Part shown: positions 36,482 through 45,027 of the stretch, piece by piece
How positions within the stretch are numbered: the stretch's first letter is position 1
Layout: the number at the start of each line of letters is the position of its first letter
Source: Chloroflexi bacterium UBA6077
Lineage (GTDB): Bacteria; Chloroflexota; UBA6077
Direction of reading: 5' to 3'
DNA length: 64,000 nucleotides
Assembly: GCA_002436065.1 (NCBI GenBank)
Contig: DIXP01000022.1
Coordinates: 63,643 to 127,642, forward strand
The notes under the pieces: model-generated
The model's database searches: none
What the model was told of the DNA's origin: nothing
Seen by the model: only the letters and a program-made list of their open reading frames with translations
Translations under genes and position numbers: made by a program

Positions 36482-38479
36482 TCAACTCTTGAAGCGATGG
36501 GACAACGTGATGGACAGCGCGGTAAGCGATGCGTCGAGGATTGCGGTGCGGAAATCACCCGGCCGATTACAGTCTCCGATCAGCACATAAGGAATACCAG
36601 CTTCCTCGATGACTGGTACGGATTCGCGGTTGGGCTTTACCCCGAGGGCAAGGACGAGGAAATCACCGGCGGGGATCTCTCGCTGGTTGCCCTTGACGGA
36701 GGCGATGATCGTGTTGCCATCAACCCTCTGGACCCGTGCTTCTGTTAGGAGGGTGACTTCCTTCTCTTGCAATCGGAGCAGAAGATCCGTCCGGTTGTTT
36801 CTCGGCATGTCTGGGGCGACGGTGGGCAGCATTTCCAGCACTGTGACGTGGCAGGAGTGTTCCACCAATAACTCGGCCACTTCCAGACCCACCGAGCCTC
36901 CGCCTACGATGGTCACAGAGGATCCTGGGGGAATGCGTTCAGGTCCAGCAAGGAGATCCCATGCAGTCATGGTCGGCACAGGTAGATCTTGAAACATAGG
37001 GGGCACAAGGGGATTGGCGCCGGTTGCCACCATCACCACGTCTGGGCCGAATTTCCGGAGGTTGTCCACCGTTACTGCCATTCCTACGCGGAGGGGAACG
37101 TCCAGCTTGCGGAGCTGCTGGTAGCGATAGGACCAGATACTTCGAATCTCCTGTTTATGGGGTGGTAATGCCGCCAGGCGAGATTGTCCCCCTACTTCTG
37201 ATGACCTTTCCCATATCTCCACTGTATGGCCGCTGGCAGCTAGGAGTCGTGCGGCTTCCGCGCCTGCCACTCCTGCACCGAGGACGAGCACCCGCTCCTT
37301 GCTGCCTGAAGGGCGAAGCGAGCCTTCTGTGGCTCGGTCTTCTGGAGGATTGCAAGACTCCAACGACTCGAACTCAGTACCAACGAGTGGATTCTGGGCG
37401 CATGAAACATCCATCTCCCGTGTGAGTCGCTCGAAGCAGACGTTGCAGGAGATGCATTGCCTGATTGGTGTCTTCACCTCGCCGGTGGCTTTTCGAACCC
37501 AGTGAGCGTCTGCCCTGAGCGCACGGCCCAGCACAACGAAGTCTGCACTGCCGGCTTCGAGGACGGCCTCGGCATCAGCCGGCTCGATGATGCGCCCCGC
37601 CATTGCCACTGGGATCGATACAGCTCGCTTGATGGGTGCGGCGTAGGGTTCCAGGCAGCGTCTGGGCATGGAGGGCGGCTGAATACAGTAGCGAGATAGC
37701 GATGGGCTCTCGTTGCTGCCTCCAGATAGGTCTAATGCCGAGACCCCTTCCTGCTCCAGGGCCTGCGCCAGTTGGATCACCTCCTCCTGCGTATACCCAT
37801 CGCCCTCGTATTCGGTAGCGCTGAGGCGCACGATCAGAGGCAGGTCGGGCAGATGGTGCCGGATTCCCCCTATGGTCTCCAGGAGGAACCGCATACGGTT
37901 CTCCAGGCAGCCTCCATAGCGGTCGGTTCGCCTGTTTATCCGCCGGGAGAAGAACTGCTGGAAGAGATAGCCGTTGGCAGCGTGGATCTGGACGGCGTCG
38001 TATCCTGCCCGCGAGAGCCGGATAGTTGCCGACAGGAAATCGCGCTGGATCTCTCGGATCTCATCTATCCCCAGTTCGCGCACGGGGTCACCGGTGTTGG
38101 GGTTGACCCAGGGAGAAGGGCCCACCGGCTCCATGTTCAGGACCGAGCGACGGAGGAGCCCTCCCCGATGGCCGATCTGCGCGACCGCCAGGGAGCCATT
38201 GGAGTGAATGGCCTCGACGAGGCGTGCAAGGCCCGGGATGAAGCGGTCGTGGAAGACACCCATGGAGTGATGGTGGTTGCGCGACTTCTCGGACATCACC
38301 ATCGCCTCGGTGACGATCATGGCGACGCCACCTCGAGCACGTTCCGCATAATACAGCTTGTCCCGCTCAGTGGGGATGCCGTCGCTGGTGCCGAAGTTGG
38401 AGCCCATGGGACCCATGATGATTCGGTTCTTCAGTTGAAGTCTGCCAATCCGTCCAGGTTGCGCCAGAAGGGAAGCCAC
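36482..38479 (-). CDS. Old-Yellow-Enzyme/FAD-dependent 2-enoate or dienoyl-CoA reductase-like protein
   Basis: A 665-residue modular oxidoreductase. Residues 1-350 form the FMN TIM barrel (IGRLQLKNRIIMGPMG, VQIHAANGYLFQQFF). A 4Fe-4S site follows, with CxxCxxC in CISCNVCF and a fourth Cys 12 residues later. FAD (VLVLGAGVAGAEAARLL) and NADH (VTIVGGGSVGLEVAELL) domains complete it. Related enzymes reduce 2-enoates, dienoyl-CoA or demethylate trimethylamine. The GTG at 38479 with GGAGGTGA upstream gives the normal family length; an earlier start would run into MmgE/PrpD copy 3, whose stop is at 38511. Reduction of an alpha,beta-unsaturated acid made by the PrpD proteins is a plausible role. Confidence 0.88.
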   Translation of the reverse strand: MASLLAQPGRIGRLQLKNRIIMGPMGSNFGTSDGIPTERDKLYYAERARGGVAMIVTEAMVMSEKSRNHHHSMGVFHDRFIPGLARLVEAIHSNGSLAVAQIGHRGGLLRRSVLNMEPVGPSPWVNPNTGDPVRELGIDEIREIQRDFLSATIRLSRAGYDAVQIHAANGYLFQQFFSRRINRRTDRYGGCLENRMRFLLETIGGIRHHLPDLPLIVRLSATEYEGDGYTQEEVIQLAQALEQEGVSALDLSGGSNESPSLSRYCIQPPSMPRRCLEPYAAPIKRAVSIPVAMAGRIIEPADAEAVLEAGSADFVVLGRALRADAHWVRKATGEVKTPIRQCISCNVCFERLTREMDVSCAQNPLVGTEFESLESCNPPEDRATEGSLRPSGSKERVLVLGAGVAGAEAARLLAASGHTVEIWERSSEVGGQSRLAALPPHKQEIRSIWSYRYQQLRKLDVPLRVGMAVTVDNLRKFGPDVVMVATGANPLVPPMFQDLPVPTMTAWDLLAGPERIPPGSSVTIVGGGSVGLEVAELLVEHSCHVTVLEMLPTVAPDMPRNNRTDLLLRLQEKEVTLLTEARVQRVDGNTIIASVKGNQREIPAGDFLVLALGVKPNRESVPVIEEAGIPYVLIGDCNRPGDFRTAILDASLTALSITLSHRFKS

Positions 38480-38510
38480 CGACTTCACCTCCGTTCTCTG
38501 TTGCAAGATG

Positions 38511-39911
38511 CTATGGATTGAGTACCAGGAGCTTTGCCAAAGCAGAGGCGTCCGGCGCCTCCTCGAGGGTGGACACGAACTGCTCGATGCTGTCCAGCTG
38601 ATCCGCTGGAAGCACCCTTCCGGCGATCCGCCGGAACTTCTCCACGATCTGCTCGGTTGGAGGCAGATTGGGTGGGACTCCTCGGGCGAAGCGCACCTCG
38701 GCCCTGGTCTGAGAGCCATCGTGCCGGGTCAACGTCACTTCCGATCCTCGCTGGGGGTTAGGTGGGGATTCGAAACGATCGTCCGCCTCGACGCGCACCT
38801 TTCCAGCCAGTGCCAGAAGGTCGGGACGTTTGATCTTCTCCTCGGTGAACTGGTCCACGAAGACCTCACCTTCCGTGATCAGCGCTGCCACGCAGTACTG
38901 CATGTTCATCTGCGCGGCGATGACCGTACTGGGCTTGTACTCCCAGCCGGCATGCAGCCTCTGGAAGTCGGACGTGCGAATGACGATGGACTCTACCTCA
39001 TCTGGCGATGTGGGTTGTAGTTTGAGTATTTCGCGCACCGCATCGAGTGTGGTGTGGCTGGCGCCGACGCTGGAGTAGAACTTGAACCCCACATTCAGGA
39101 TCTCATAACGGGTGCCCAGTCCAGAGGTAAGCGCGTCCAGGTCGTACGCATCGGAGATGGTCTGGGGATACCTGCCAAATCCGTCGTCCAGGATGTCCGG
39201 TATGCCGGTGAAGCCATCGGCTGCCAACCTTCCCGCGAGGACGCCCGCTTCTGCGGCATGCCCGCAAAAGAGCCGCTTGACCATGGCTCCGTATTGAGCC
39301 GCCATCAGCCCCGCCGGCATGGTTCCTCCGATCCCCAGACAGTGGCGGGTGGCGTCCAAAGGAAGGTTGAGCAGTCGAGCAGCAGTGGCTGAAGCCCCAA
39401 GGACTCCCGCCGTCCCGGTTGGATGCCATCCCCTGTTGAATGCCGATACACCCTGGCACATTCCCACCCGGCACACCACTTCGTAACCAGCGGCCAGAGC
39501 GGTCAGCAGATCACGCCCGGTGACCCCAGACTCCTCATCCGCGAGCGCCAGCGCTACCGGGAGCGTTATTGGACCGGGATGCAACTTTCCGGCTAGGTGA
39601 AGATCGTCTATCTCGAAGCTGTGTACCATGGTGCCGTTGGCCAGGGCGGCATTGGCGGCGTTGGACGTCAACCGGCTTCCCCACACGGGACAGCTACCAG
39701 CCACCCTACCAGCATAGCCCGAGACTATCCGACCCCATGGGGTGATGGAGCCGTATATGCCGCTGCCCAGGGTGTCCAGAACGCAGAGTTTCAGACGGTC
39801 GATCACGGCGCTCGGCAGATGCTCGAAGCGGAGATTGCTGACGAACTCCGCTATCGCATCTGACCGGCCGCCAGCTTGTGCCGTTGGTGATGCATGGCTA
39901 CTGTCGGCCAA
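38511..39911 (-). CDS. MmgE/PrpD family protein, copy 3
   Basis: A 466-residue MmgE/PrpD protein with CVLDTLGSGIYGS, the conserved His in GKLHPGPITLPVALA, and NRGWHPTGTAGVLGASATAARLL split across the helical domain. TTG start at 39911 preceded by GAGGAGGG. The flavoprotein start is 31 bases below its stop, so the two are probably co-transcribed. It is about as distant from copies 1 and 2 as they are from each other. Three such genes within 8 kb, all on one strand, indicate a pathway with several dehydration or isomerisation steps, or several substrates. Confidence 0.9.
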   Translation of the reverse strand: MADSSHASPTAQAGGRSDAIAEFVSNLRFEHLPSAVIDRLKLCVLDTLGSGIYGSITPWGRIVSGYAGRVAGSCPVWGSRLTSNAANAALANGTMVHSFEIDDLHLAGKLHPGPITLPVALALADEESGVTGRDLLTALAAGYEVVCRVGMCQGVSAFNRGWHPTGTAGVLGASATAARLLNLPLDATRHCLGIGGTMPAGLMAAQYGAMVKRLFCGHAAEAGVLAGRLAADGFTGIPDILDDGFGRYPQTISDAYDLDALTSGLGTRYEILNVGFKFYSSVGASHTTLDAVREILKLQPTSPDEVESIVIRTSDFQRLHAGWEYKPSTVIAAQMNMQYCVAALITEGEVFVDQFTEEKIKRPDLLALAGKVRVEADDRFESPPNPQRGSEVTLTRHDGSQTRAEVRFARGVPPNLPPTEQIVEKFRRIAGRVLPADQLDSIEQFVSTLEEAPDASALAKLLVLNP

Positions 39912-40012
39912 GGTATAACCCTCCTCTTATTAACGTGAATAGCCTCTTGCCCGATGCTCCAGGGTCGTGTTCATGGCCACGGAATTCCTTTGTCTGCATC
40001 TGCTACGCCCTG

Positions 40013-41485
40013 CTACTCGCTTACCGACGAAGAGAACCTCCGGCTCATGACCAGGAAGCAGGCAGTCAACACAAGAAACACCAGGCAGATGGGTCTGGTG
40101 AAGAAGATGTCGAGTCCCCCAGCGGACATCTGCAGTGACCCTCGAAGGAACTTCTCGAGCATGGGACCAAGGATGAAGCCCAGCACCATGGGAGCAGTTG
40201 GCCAGTTTCTGCTTCTCATGGCATATCCGACCAGTCCGAACAGCACACAGCTCCATACGTCGAACATGCTGTTTCTAACGGAATAGGCACCGACGAAGCA
40301 CACACCCAGGATGAAGGGACCCACAAAGCGGTAAGGGATGAGGGCCAGCCGCGCCCACAGCCCCACCAGCGGCAGGTTGAGCACAACCAGCGCTACGTTG
40401 CCGATGTACATGCTGGCGATGATGGTCCACGCCAAATCCGGGTTCTTCATGAACAGCAACGGCCCCGGCTGGAGGCCGTATATCATGAAGGCCGCCAACA
40501 GGATTGCCAGGGTAGGGGTAGTGGGAATGCCGAGAGCCATCAGCGGTACGAATCCGGCGACAGCCACGGCGTTGTTCCCCGCTTCTGGAGAAGCCACTCC
40601 CTCGATGCAACCCTTTCCGAACCGCTCCGGATACTTGGATACCCGCTTTTCGACGTCGTAGCAGAGGAAGGTGACCACCGCCGGGACCATGCCGGGTAGG
40701 AGACCAAGGGCCAGCCCCAACCCTGTGCCTCTTAGGGTGGCGACCGCCGCTTTCCTCAGCTCCTCCCCTTGAGGGATAAAGCGCCCAAGGGAGCCCTTGT
40801 ACACGCTTGCGATCCCTGCCTGAGCGCTGATCAGCACTTCGGATATGCCAAACAGCCCCATGAAGACGGGTACGATGTCGAAGCCTCTCATCATCTCAAC
40901 AGAACCGAAGGCGAGCCGCTGCCTGCCGCTCATGGGGTCGATGCCCGCGCTCGCCAAGAGCATGCCCAACAGTCCAACTATTACTCCCATGAGCAGGCTG
41001 CGGCCCGATAGGGACACCAGGGCAGTGAAGCTGAACAGCACGAGGCCAAAATACTCTGGCGGACCGAAGGCCAAGGCCATGTCAGCTAGTGGGGGTGCAG
41101 CGACCGAGAGCAGTATGATGCCCGCCGTTGCAGCAACAAAAGAGCCAATGGCCGCGACTGCCAGTGCCTCCCCAGCCCTTCCCTGCTTGGTCATTTCAAA
41201 GCCATCCAGGCAGGTGACGACTGAGGATGCCTCCCCTGGAACGCTTACCAGTATGCTGGTGGTGGAGCCGCCGTACATAGCTCCATAGTAGATGCCCGCG
41301 AGCATGACTATTGCCTCGGCCGGCTCCAGAAAAGCTGTCACGGGGAGTAGCATGGCCATGGTAGCCGCTGGCCCAAGTCCCGGGAGGACGCCGACAACAG
41401 TGCCCAAGAGCACGCCGACGAAGCAATACAAAAGGGTGGCAGGATTCAGAGCTCCGGCAAAACCCTGTAGTAGTCCGGTATCCAT
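40013..41485 (-). CDS. tctA: TctA-family permease, large membrane subunit, cassette B
   Basis: A 490-residue polytopic membrane protein with the TctA signatures GVLPGLGPAATMAMLLP, TSILVSVPGEASSVVTCLDG and a second LGLLPGMVPAVVTFLCYD. The ATG at 41485 shares one base with the stop of TctB and has GAGGAT upstream. It forms a receptor-TctB-TctA operon with the next two genes in transcription order. Compared with the permease at 19142 the order of genes is the same, so the two transporters are paralogous systems. The C terminus ends about 100 bases before MmgE/PrpD copy 3. Confidence 0.93.
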   Translation of the reverse strand: MDTGLLQGFAGALNPATLLYCFVGVLLGTVVGVLPGLGPAATMAMLLPVTAFLEPAEAIVMLAGIYYGAMYGGSTTSILVSVPGEASSVVTCLDGFEMTKQGRAGEALAVAAIGSFVAATAGIILLSVAAPPLADMALAFGPPEYFGLVLFSFTALVSLSGRSLLMGVIVGLLGMLLASAGIDPMSGRQRLAFGSVEMMRGFDIVPVFMGLFGISEVLISAQAGIASVYKGSLGRFIPQGEELRKAAVATLRGTGLGLALGLLPGMVPAVVTFLCYDVEKRVSKYPERFGKGCIEGVASPEAGNNAVAVAGFVPLMALGIPTTPTLAILLAAFMIYGLQPGPLLFMKNPDLAWTIIASMYIGNVALVVLNLPLVGLWARLALIPYRFVGPFILGVCFVGAYSVRNSMFDVWSCVLFGLVGYAMRSRNWPTAPMVLGFILGPMLEKFLRGSLQMSAGGLDIFFTRPICLVFLVLTACFLVMSRRFSSSVSE

Positions 41486-41961
41486 CAGCGCAGTATCCTC
41501 AATTCTGAAGCCCACTGAGGTTGGGGCAGAAGAAGCCCCCCGAGATCCGCAAACACGAATTGAAATGACAGGGCAAAGGCAATACCTATCAGGGTGCACT
41601 TGACCCAGGAGCTAACACCGAAGACGCGCAGGGTCAGTACGAAGAAGACCAAAGAGCCAATCGGATAGCTGATCAGGGGAATCACAGCTGGATAGAGAAC
41701 GAGCAAGACCGACGTACGAGCGACGGGGCCAAATCGAGAAGAATCATCCGGCTTCTTTGCAGCTGTTGCTCGACCTCTCGACGAAACCAGATAGGCCAGT
41801 GCGCAGACCATCAGCGCGACGGAAATCGCAAAGAGATACCAGCCTGGACCCAAAGGCTCGGGCGTGACCAGCTCCTCTTGCGTTAGCCTCACCCCTTCCC
41901 AAGTGCCTGCAGCAGCGAGTCCGATTAGTAAGAGACCTTCCACGAGTGTTGCTGTACCCAC
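41485..41961 (-). CDS. tctB: TctB-family small permease subunit, cassette B
   Basis: A 158-residue membrane protein with four predicted helices, matching TctB in size and position. A GTG at 41961 with AAGGAGGA five bases upstream is the best start; the open frame runs about 25 codons further without a ribosome site. Its stop overlaps the TctA start by one base. Sequence similarity within TctB is low, so the call rests on topology and operon position. Confidence 0.8.
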   Translation of the reverse strand: MGTATLVEGLLLIGLAAAGTWEGVRLTQEELVTPEPLGPGWYLFAISVALMVCALAYLVSSRGRATAAKKPDDSSRFGPVARTSVLLVLYPAVIPLISYPIGSLVFFVLTLRVFGVSSWVKCTLIGIAFALSFQFVFADLGGLLLPQPQWASELRILR

Positions 41962-42048
41962 CAAGTCCTCCTTGCCGATACAGACCAGGTGCAATGGGCG
42001 GAGCCGCCTCAACCCTAAAGGCGGCTCCGCCCTCACTGTCTGAAGACC

Positions 42049-43059
42049 CTACTTGACTGGCAGGGCCTTGACCATCGCCAACTCTTTCACCACGAAGTCC
42101 TTGTATTCGTCTCCCCCCATGAACTTGGGTAGCATTCCTTGCTTATCCCACTGTGCCGCCAGTGCTGGATCCGTCATCACCGCTTTCACCTTCTCTGCCC
42201 AGACATCCGACACCTGCTTTGGCATGTTCTTGGGACCGGTGAAGCCTATCCAGAACGAGGAGCTGACAGAAGGCCATCCCTGCTCGGCGGTCGTCGGTGT
42301 GTCCTTCAGTACTGTCACGCGCTGGTCGCCTGCCACCGCAATCGGCCTGGCCTTTCCGGTGGCTACAGCCGCCGCTGTCACCGGAGCGGATGCCACGGCG
42401 ATGTCGGCGTGCCCTCCCGCGATGGCCGGCGCAATCTCGCCGCCGCCCGCGAAAGTGACCATCTTGACCTTCGAAATGTCGACACCTTTGGCGCCCAGGG
42501 CCGCTCTCAGCTGCGCCATGGTTACGTCTATTGGCGCGACGCCTCCCATCCAGGCGATCGTGACGCTGGCTGGGTCCTTGCGGATCGCTTCCTCGACATC
42601 GCCCAACGTCTTCCAGGGCTTTGCGGCGTTGACGTAGAAGGCGTTGGGTGCGATGGTGGCGAAGGCCAGGTAGCTTCTGTCCTGTACGTCGAAGGGCACA
42701 TCTTTGCCCCATGCTGCCAGGACCGAGGAGCTAGCGCCGGAGTCCACGAGAACCGTGTAGCCGTCGGGCGCAGCCTGGAGCGCTTCGAGGGTTCCGGGGA
42801 TTCCATTGCCGCCCTGCTTGTTGACGACGGTGATCGGGACCCCCATCTTCTCGGCCAGCGGGGTACATACCGCTCGGCCCATGGTGTCCTGCCCACCCCC
42901 AGCGGGCATGGGTACTATGGCAGTGATCGCCTTGGTGGGATACTTCTGTGCCGCAGGAGAAGCTCCGCACCCCGCGAGGCTCGCAACAAGAAATGTCGCC
43001 AACCCCATCCAAAGAATGATCCAGTGCTTAGGTCTTGCCGATTGTGAGTACCAGTTCAT
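42049..43059 (-). CDS. tctC: Bug/TctC-type solute-binding lipoprotein, cassette B
   Basis: A 336-residue receptor lipoprotein. The signal ends in SLAGC, with only a short linker before YPTKAITAIVPMPAGGGQDT, the ligand-carboxylate loop. The second half has GGGEIAPAIAGGHADIAVAS, typical of the hinge. The start codon has GAGAGGAG upstream. It is the first gene of a receptor-TctB-TctA operon that is read from the strong palindromic promoter at 43453-43486, leaving a leader of about 380 bases in which no gene is seen. Confidence 0.92.
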   Translation of the reverse strand: MNWYSQSARPKHWIILWMGLATFLVASLAGCGASPAAQKYPTKAITAIVPMPAGGGQDTMGRAVCTPLAEKMGVPITVVNKQGGNGIPGTLEALQAAPDGYTVLVDSGASSSVLAAWGKDVPFDVQDRSYLAFATIAPNAFYVNAAKPWKTLGDVEEAIRKDPASVTIAWMGGVAPIDVTMAQLRAALGAKGVDISKVKMVTFAGGGEIAPAIAGGHADIAVASAPVTAAAVATGKARPIAVAGDQRVTVLKDTPTTAEQGWPSVSSSFWIGFTGPKNMPKQVSDVWAEKVKAVMTDPALAAQWDKQGMLPKFMGGDEYKDFVVKELAMVKALPVK

Positions 43060-43452
43060 CGCCCCTCTCCTCTCTCAACTATGGGAAACGCCAAATGACG
43101 CCAGGCAACAAACATCGCCACGTTCTACACCGGGACCCTTGCCATTTTCGGCTGAGCAGTAAGGTGCTGGCAGGCACGGTGCTGATGCGAGAGCCTCTGC
43201 TGCCACTGAGACTCTACCGAGCCGGCCCCCAACCTTATCTCAGATTCCGATTGATAATGTGCATGGCCAACCTGCAGGGCAGAATTGAAGGTGTCCGATA
43301 GCTGCGTCGGTACAGCGCACCAACTCCACGTTTCTCGCGGGCCACTATATCGTGGCGAACGCTGAATGGCCTACTGCCACCAACTTCTCCAGAGGCTGGC
43401 TCCCTGACGGGGTCGATCCTGATGGTGAGACTACACGAGGGTGAACATGCGG

Positions 43453-43486
43453 CCGAAGAATATAATATATTCTTCGGATCTGTCAA
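43453..43486 (-). promoter_or_regulatory. Sigma70 promoter embedded in a 25-base palindrome
   Basis: On the minus strand TTGACA (43481-43486) is followed after 16 bases by TATATT (43459-43464). The palindrome CCGAAGAATAT-aat-ATATTCTTCGG (43453-43477) covers the -10 box and spacer, so a bound repressor would block transcription. It drives the receptor/TctB/TctA operon. The rest of the 43060-43690 gap holds no gene apart from the terminator at 43638. Confidence 0.75.
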
Positions 43487-43637
43487 GATGTTGGCTTGCC
43501 CAATATGGACGTTCGGAGTGACCTTGATGATGGCCGCACACCTCCGCGTCTTGAGGCCCGAGCTGTATCGTTTCTGAGGGAGATCCAGGGTTACTGAAGT
43601 CGAAGCCGGACGGAAGGGGTTAGTACGAAGTAGGAAA

Positions 43638-43679
43638 AACGTCCAGCCGCTTTGCCTGGATGCAAAGCGGCTGGACGTT
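43638..43679 (-). terminator. Rho-independent terminator below receptor C
   Basis: A 17-base perfect stem, AACGTCCAGCCGCTTTG and its complement, with an 8-base loop lies 12 bases past the stop of the gene at 43691. On the minus strand it is followed by a T-run formed by the complement of AAAAA at 43635-43639. Confidence 0.85.
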
Positions 43680-43690
43680 CCGTTGCGGCG

Positions 43691-44815
43691 CTACTGCGCC
43701 TTGCCCGCCACGACCAGCGGACGTGCCCACTCCTCAGCCTCGGCCAACCACTTGTCGAAGTCCGATGGACCGAGATACCTGGGGATCATGCTGACGCTGG
43801 CGATCTTGTCCTTGTACTCTTGAGAGGCAACGGCCTTCTTGGCTGATTGCGCCAGTACGTCCACGATCTCGGGTGGAGTACCGGTTGGCGCTACGAAGCC
43901 ATAGCTGGAGTAAGCGGTCGCCTTGTATCCTTGGGATTCCACGGTCGACACGCCCGGCAGGTACGGGCTCGCCTCATGGTCCATCACCCCAAGGAGTCGC
44001 AGCGCTCCCGTCTTGTGGTGGGGTGCGGTGTTACCCACGAGGTTGAACTGACCCTCCGCGTGGCCGCCGAGGACCGCGGTGTTCGCCTCATTACCGCCTG
44101 GGAAGTGTACGTAGGCGAACTTGATGCCCGCGGCCTGCTCGAAGGCTATGCCCCCCAGATGGAGAATGCTGAGCGGCCCATTGGTTGTCATCCTGATCTT
44201 CTCCGGTGCAGCCTTGGCCGCGTCGGCCAGGTCCTTCATGGACTTGAAAGGCTGCTCCGTGTTCACCGCTACCGACACGACGTCCTGGGAGAAGAGGGCG
44301 ATCGGCTGAAAAGCCTTGCGAGTGTAGGTGGCTTTCATACTGGTGTCCAGGTAGGTCACCGTGGTGGTTGGCAGCAGGAATACCCCCAGGGTGTATCCGT
44401 CGGGCTTGGCGTTCGCCACCTCCGTCATTCCGATCATGCTGCTGGCCCCGGCCTTGTTGGTGATTGGCATCGAGATGCCCAGATCCTTTTCCATCAGGGA
44501 TGCCAGGATCCTGGCGCTGGTGTCGGCCACGCCGCCAGCCGTCACGGGGACGATGACGTTGATGCTCCTTCCCTTGGCCGGAAAGTCGATACTCTTGGCT
44601 GCTGGAGCCGTGGTCGGCTCGGGCGCCTTGGTGGGCGCGGCCGTGGCCACGGCGGGTGCGGTGGTAGCAGCGGCAGCAGGAGCCTTGGTAGCCGCAGCTG
44701 CGGGAGCCTTAGTGGGAGTGGGCGCCGGCGCGGGGGTTGAGCAGGCGCCGGTTAGTAGGAGACCTCCTACCAGAAGAGACGCCAACAGCAGAACTGGCAT
44801 GTTGCGCGGAGACAT
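43691..44815 (-). CDS. tctC: Bug/TctC-type solute-binding lipoprotein, copy C
   Basis: A 374-residue receptor lipoprotein. The ATG at 44815 has GAGGAGG six bases upstream. The signal ends in LTGAC, followed by a linker of about 60 residues made of Ala/Pro/Thr/Lys repeats such as TKAPAAAATKAP, then FPAKGRSINVIVPVTAGGVADT. It is about 200 bases below the CaiB/BaiF gene of cassette B and ends in a strong terminator, so it is the last gene of that operon. It has no permease of its own and may use TctAB at 40013-41961. It resembles copy D at 35327 in the linker and in the FAYVHF segment. Confidence 0.92.
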   Translation of the reverse strand: MSPRNMPVLLLASLLVGGLLLTGACSTPAPAPTPTKAPAAAATKAPAAAATTAPAVATAAPTKAPEPTTAPAAKSIDFPAKGRSINVIVPVTAGGVADTSARILASLMEKDLGISMPITNKAGASSMIGMTEVANAKPDGYTLGVFLLPTTTVTYLDTSMKATYTRKAFQPIALFSQDVVSVAVNTEQPFKSMKDLADAAKAAPEKIRMTTNGPLSILHLGGIAFEQAAGIKFAYVHFPGGNEANTAVLGGHAEGQFNLVGNTAPHHKTGALRLLGVMDHEASPYLPGVSTVESQGYKATAYSSYGFVAPTGTPPEIVDVLAQSAKKAVASQEYKDKIASVSMIPRYLGPSDFDKWLAEAEEWARPLVVAGKAQ

Positions 44816-45027
44816 TGGCAACCTCCTCATCTCTACATTGAAGACAGAGCCCACGGAGCCAGCCACCACGCCGCGTACTCGACCAAGCTGGTTTCGACAG
44901 CTGTCATCCTGAGCGGTAGCTAAGGATCCCCTGTTACAGGTAGACGCCTCTTGCCAAGTTGATCATGACATCGCCTGGCAGGATCAGCTTGGCGGACCAC
45001 ATGCGGGATAGTCGTGATGTAGAAAGG

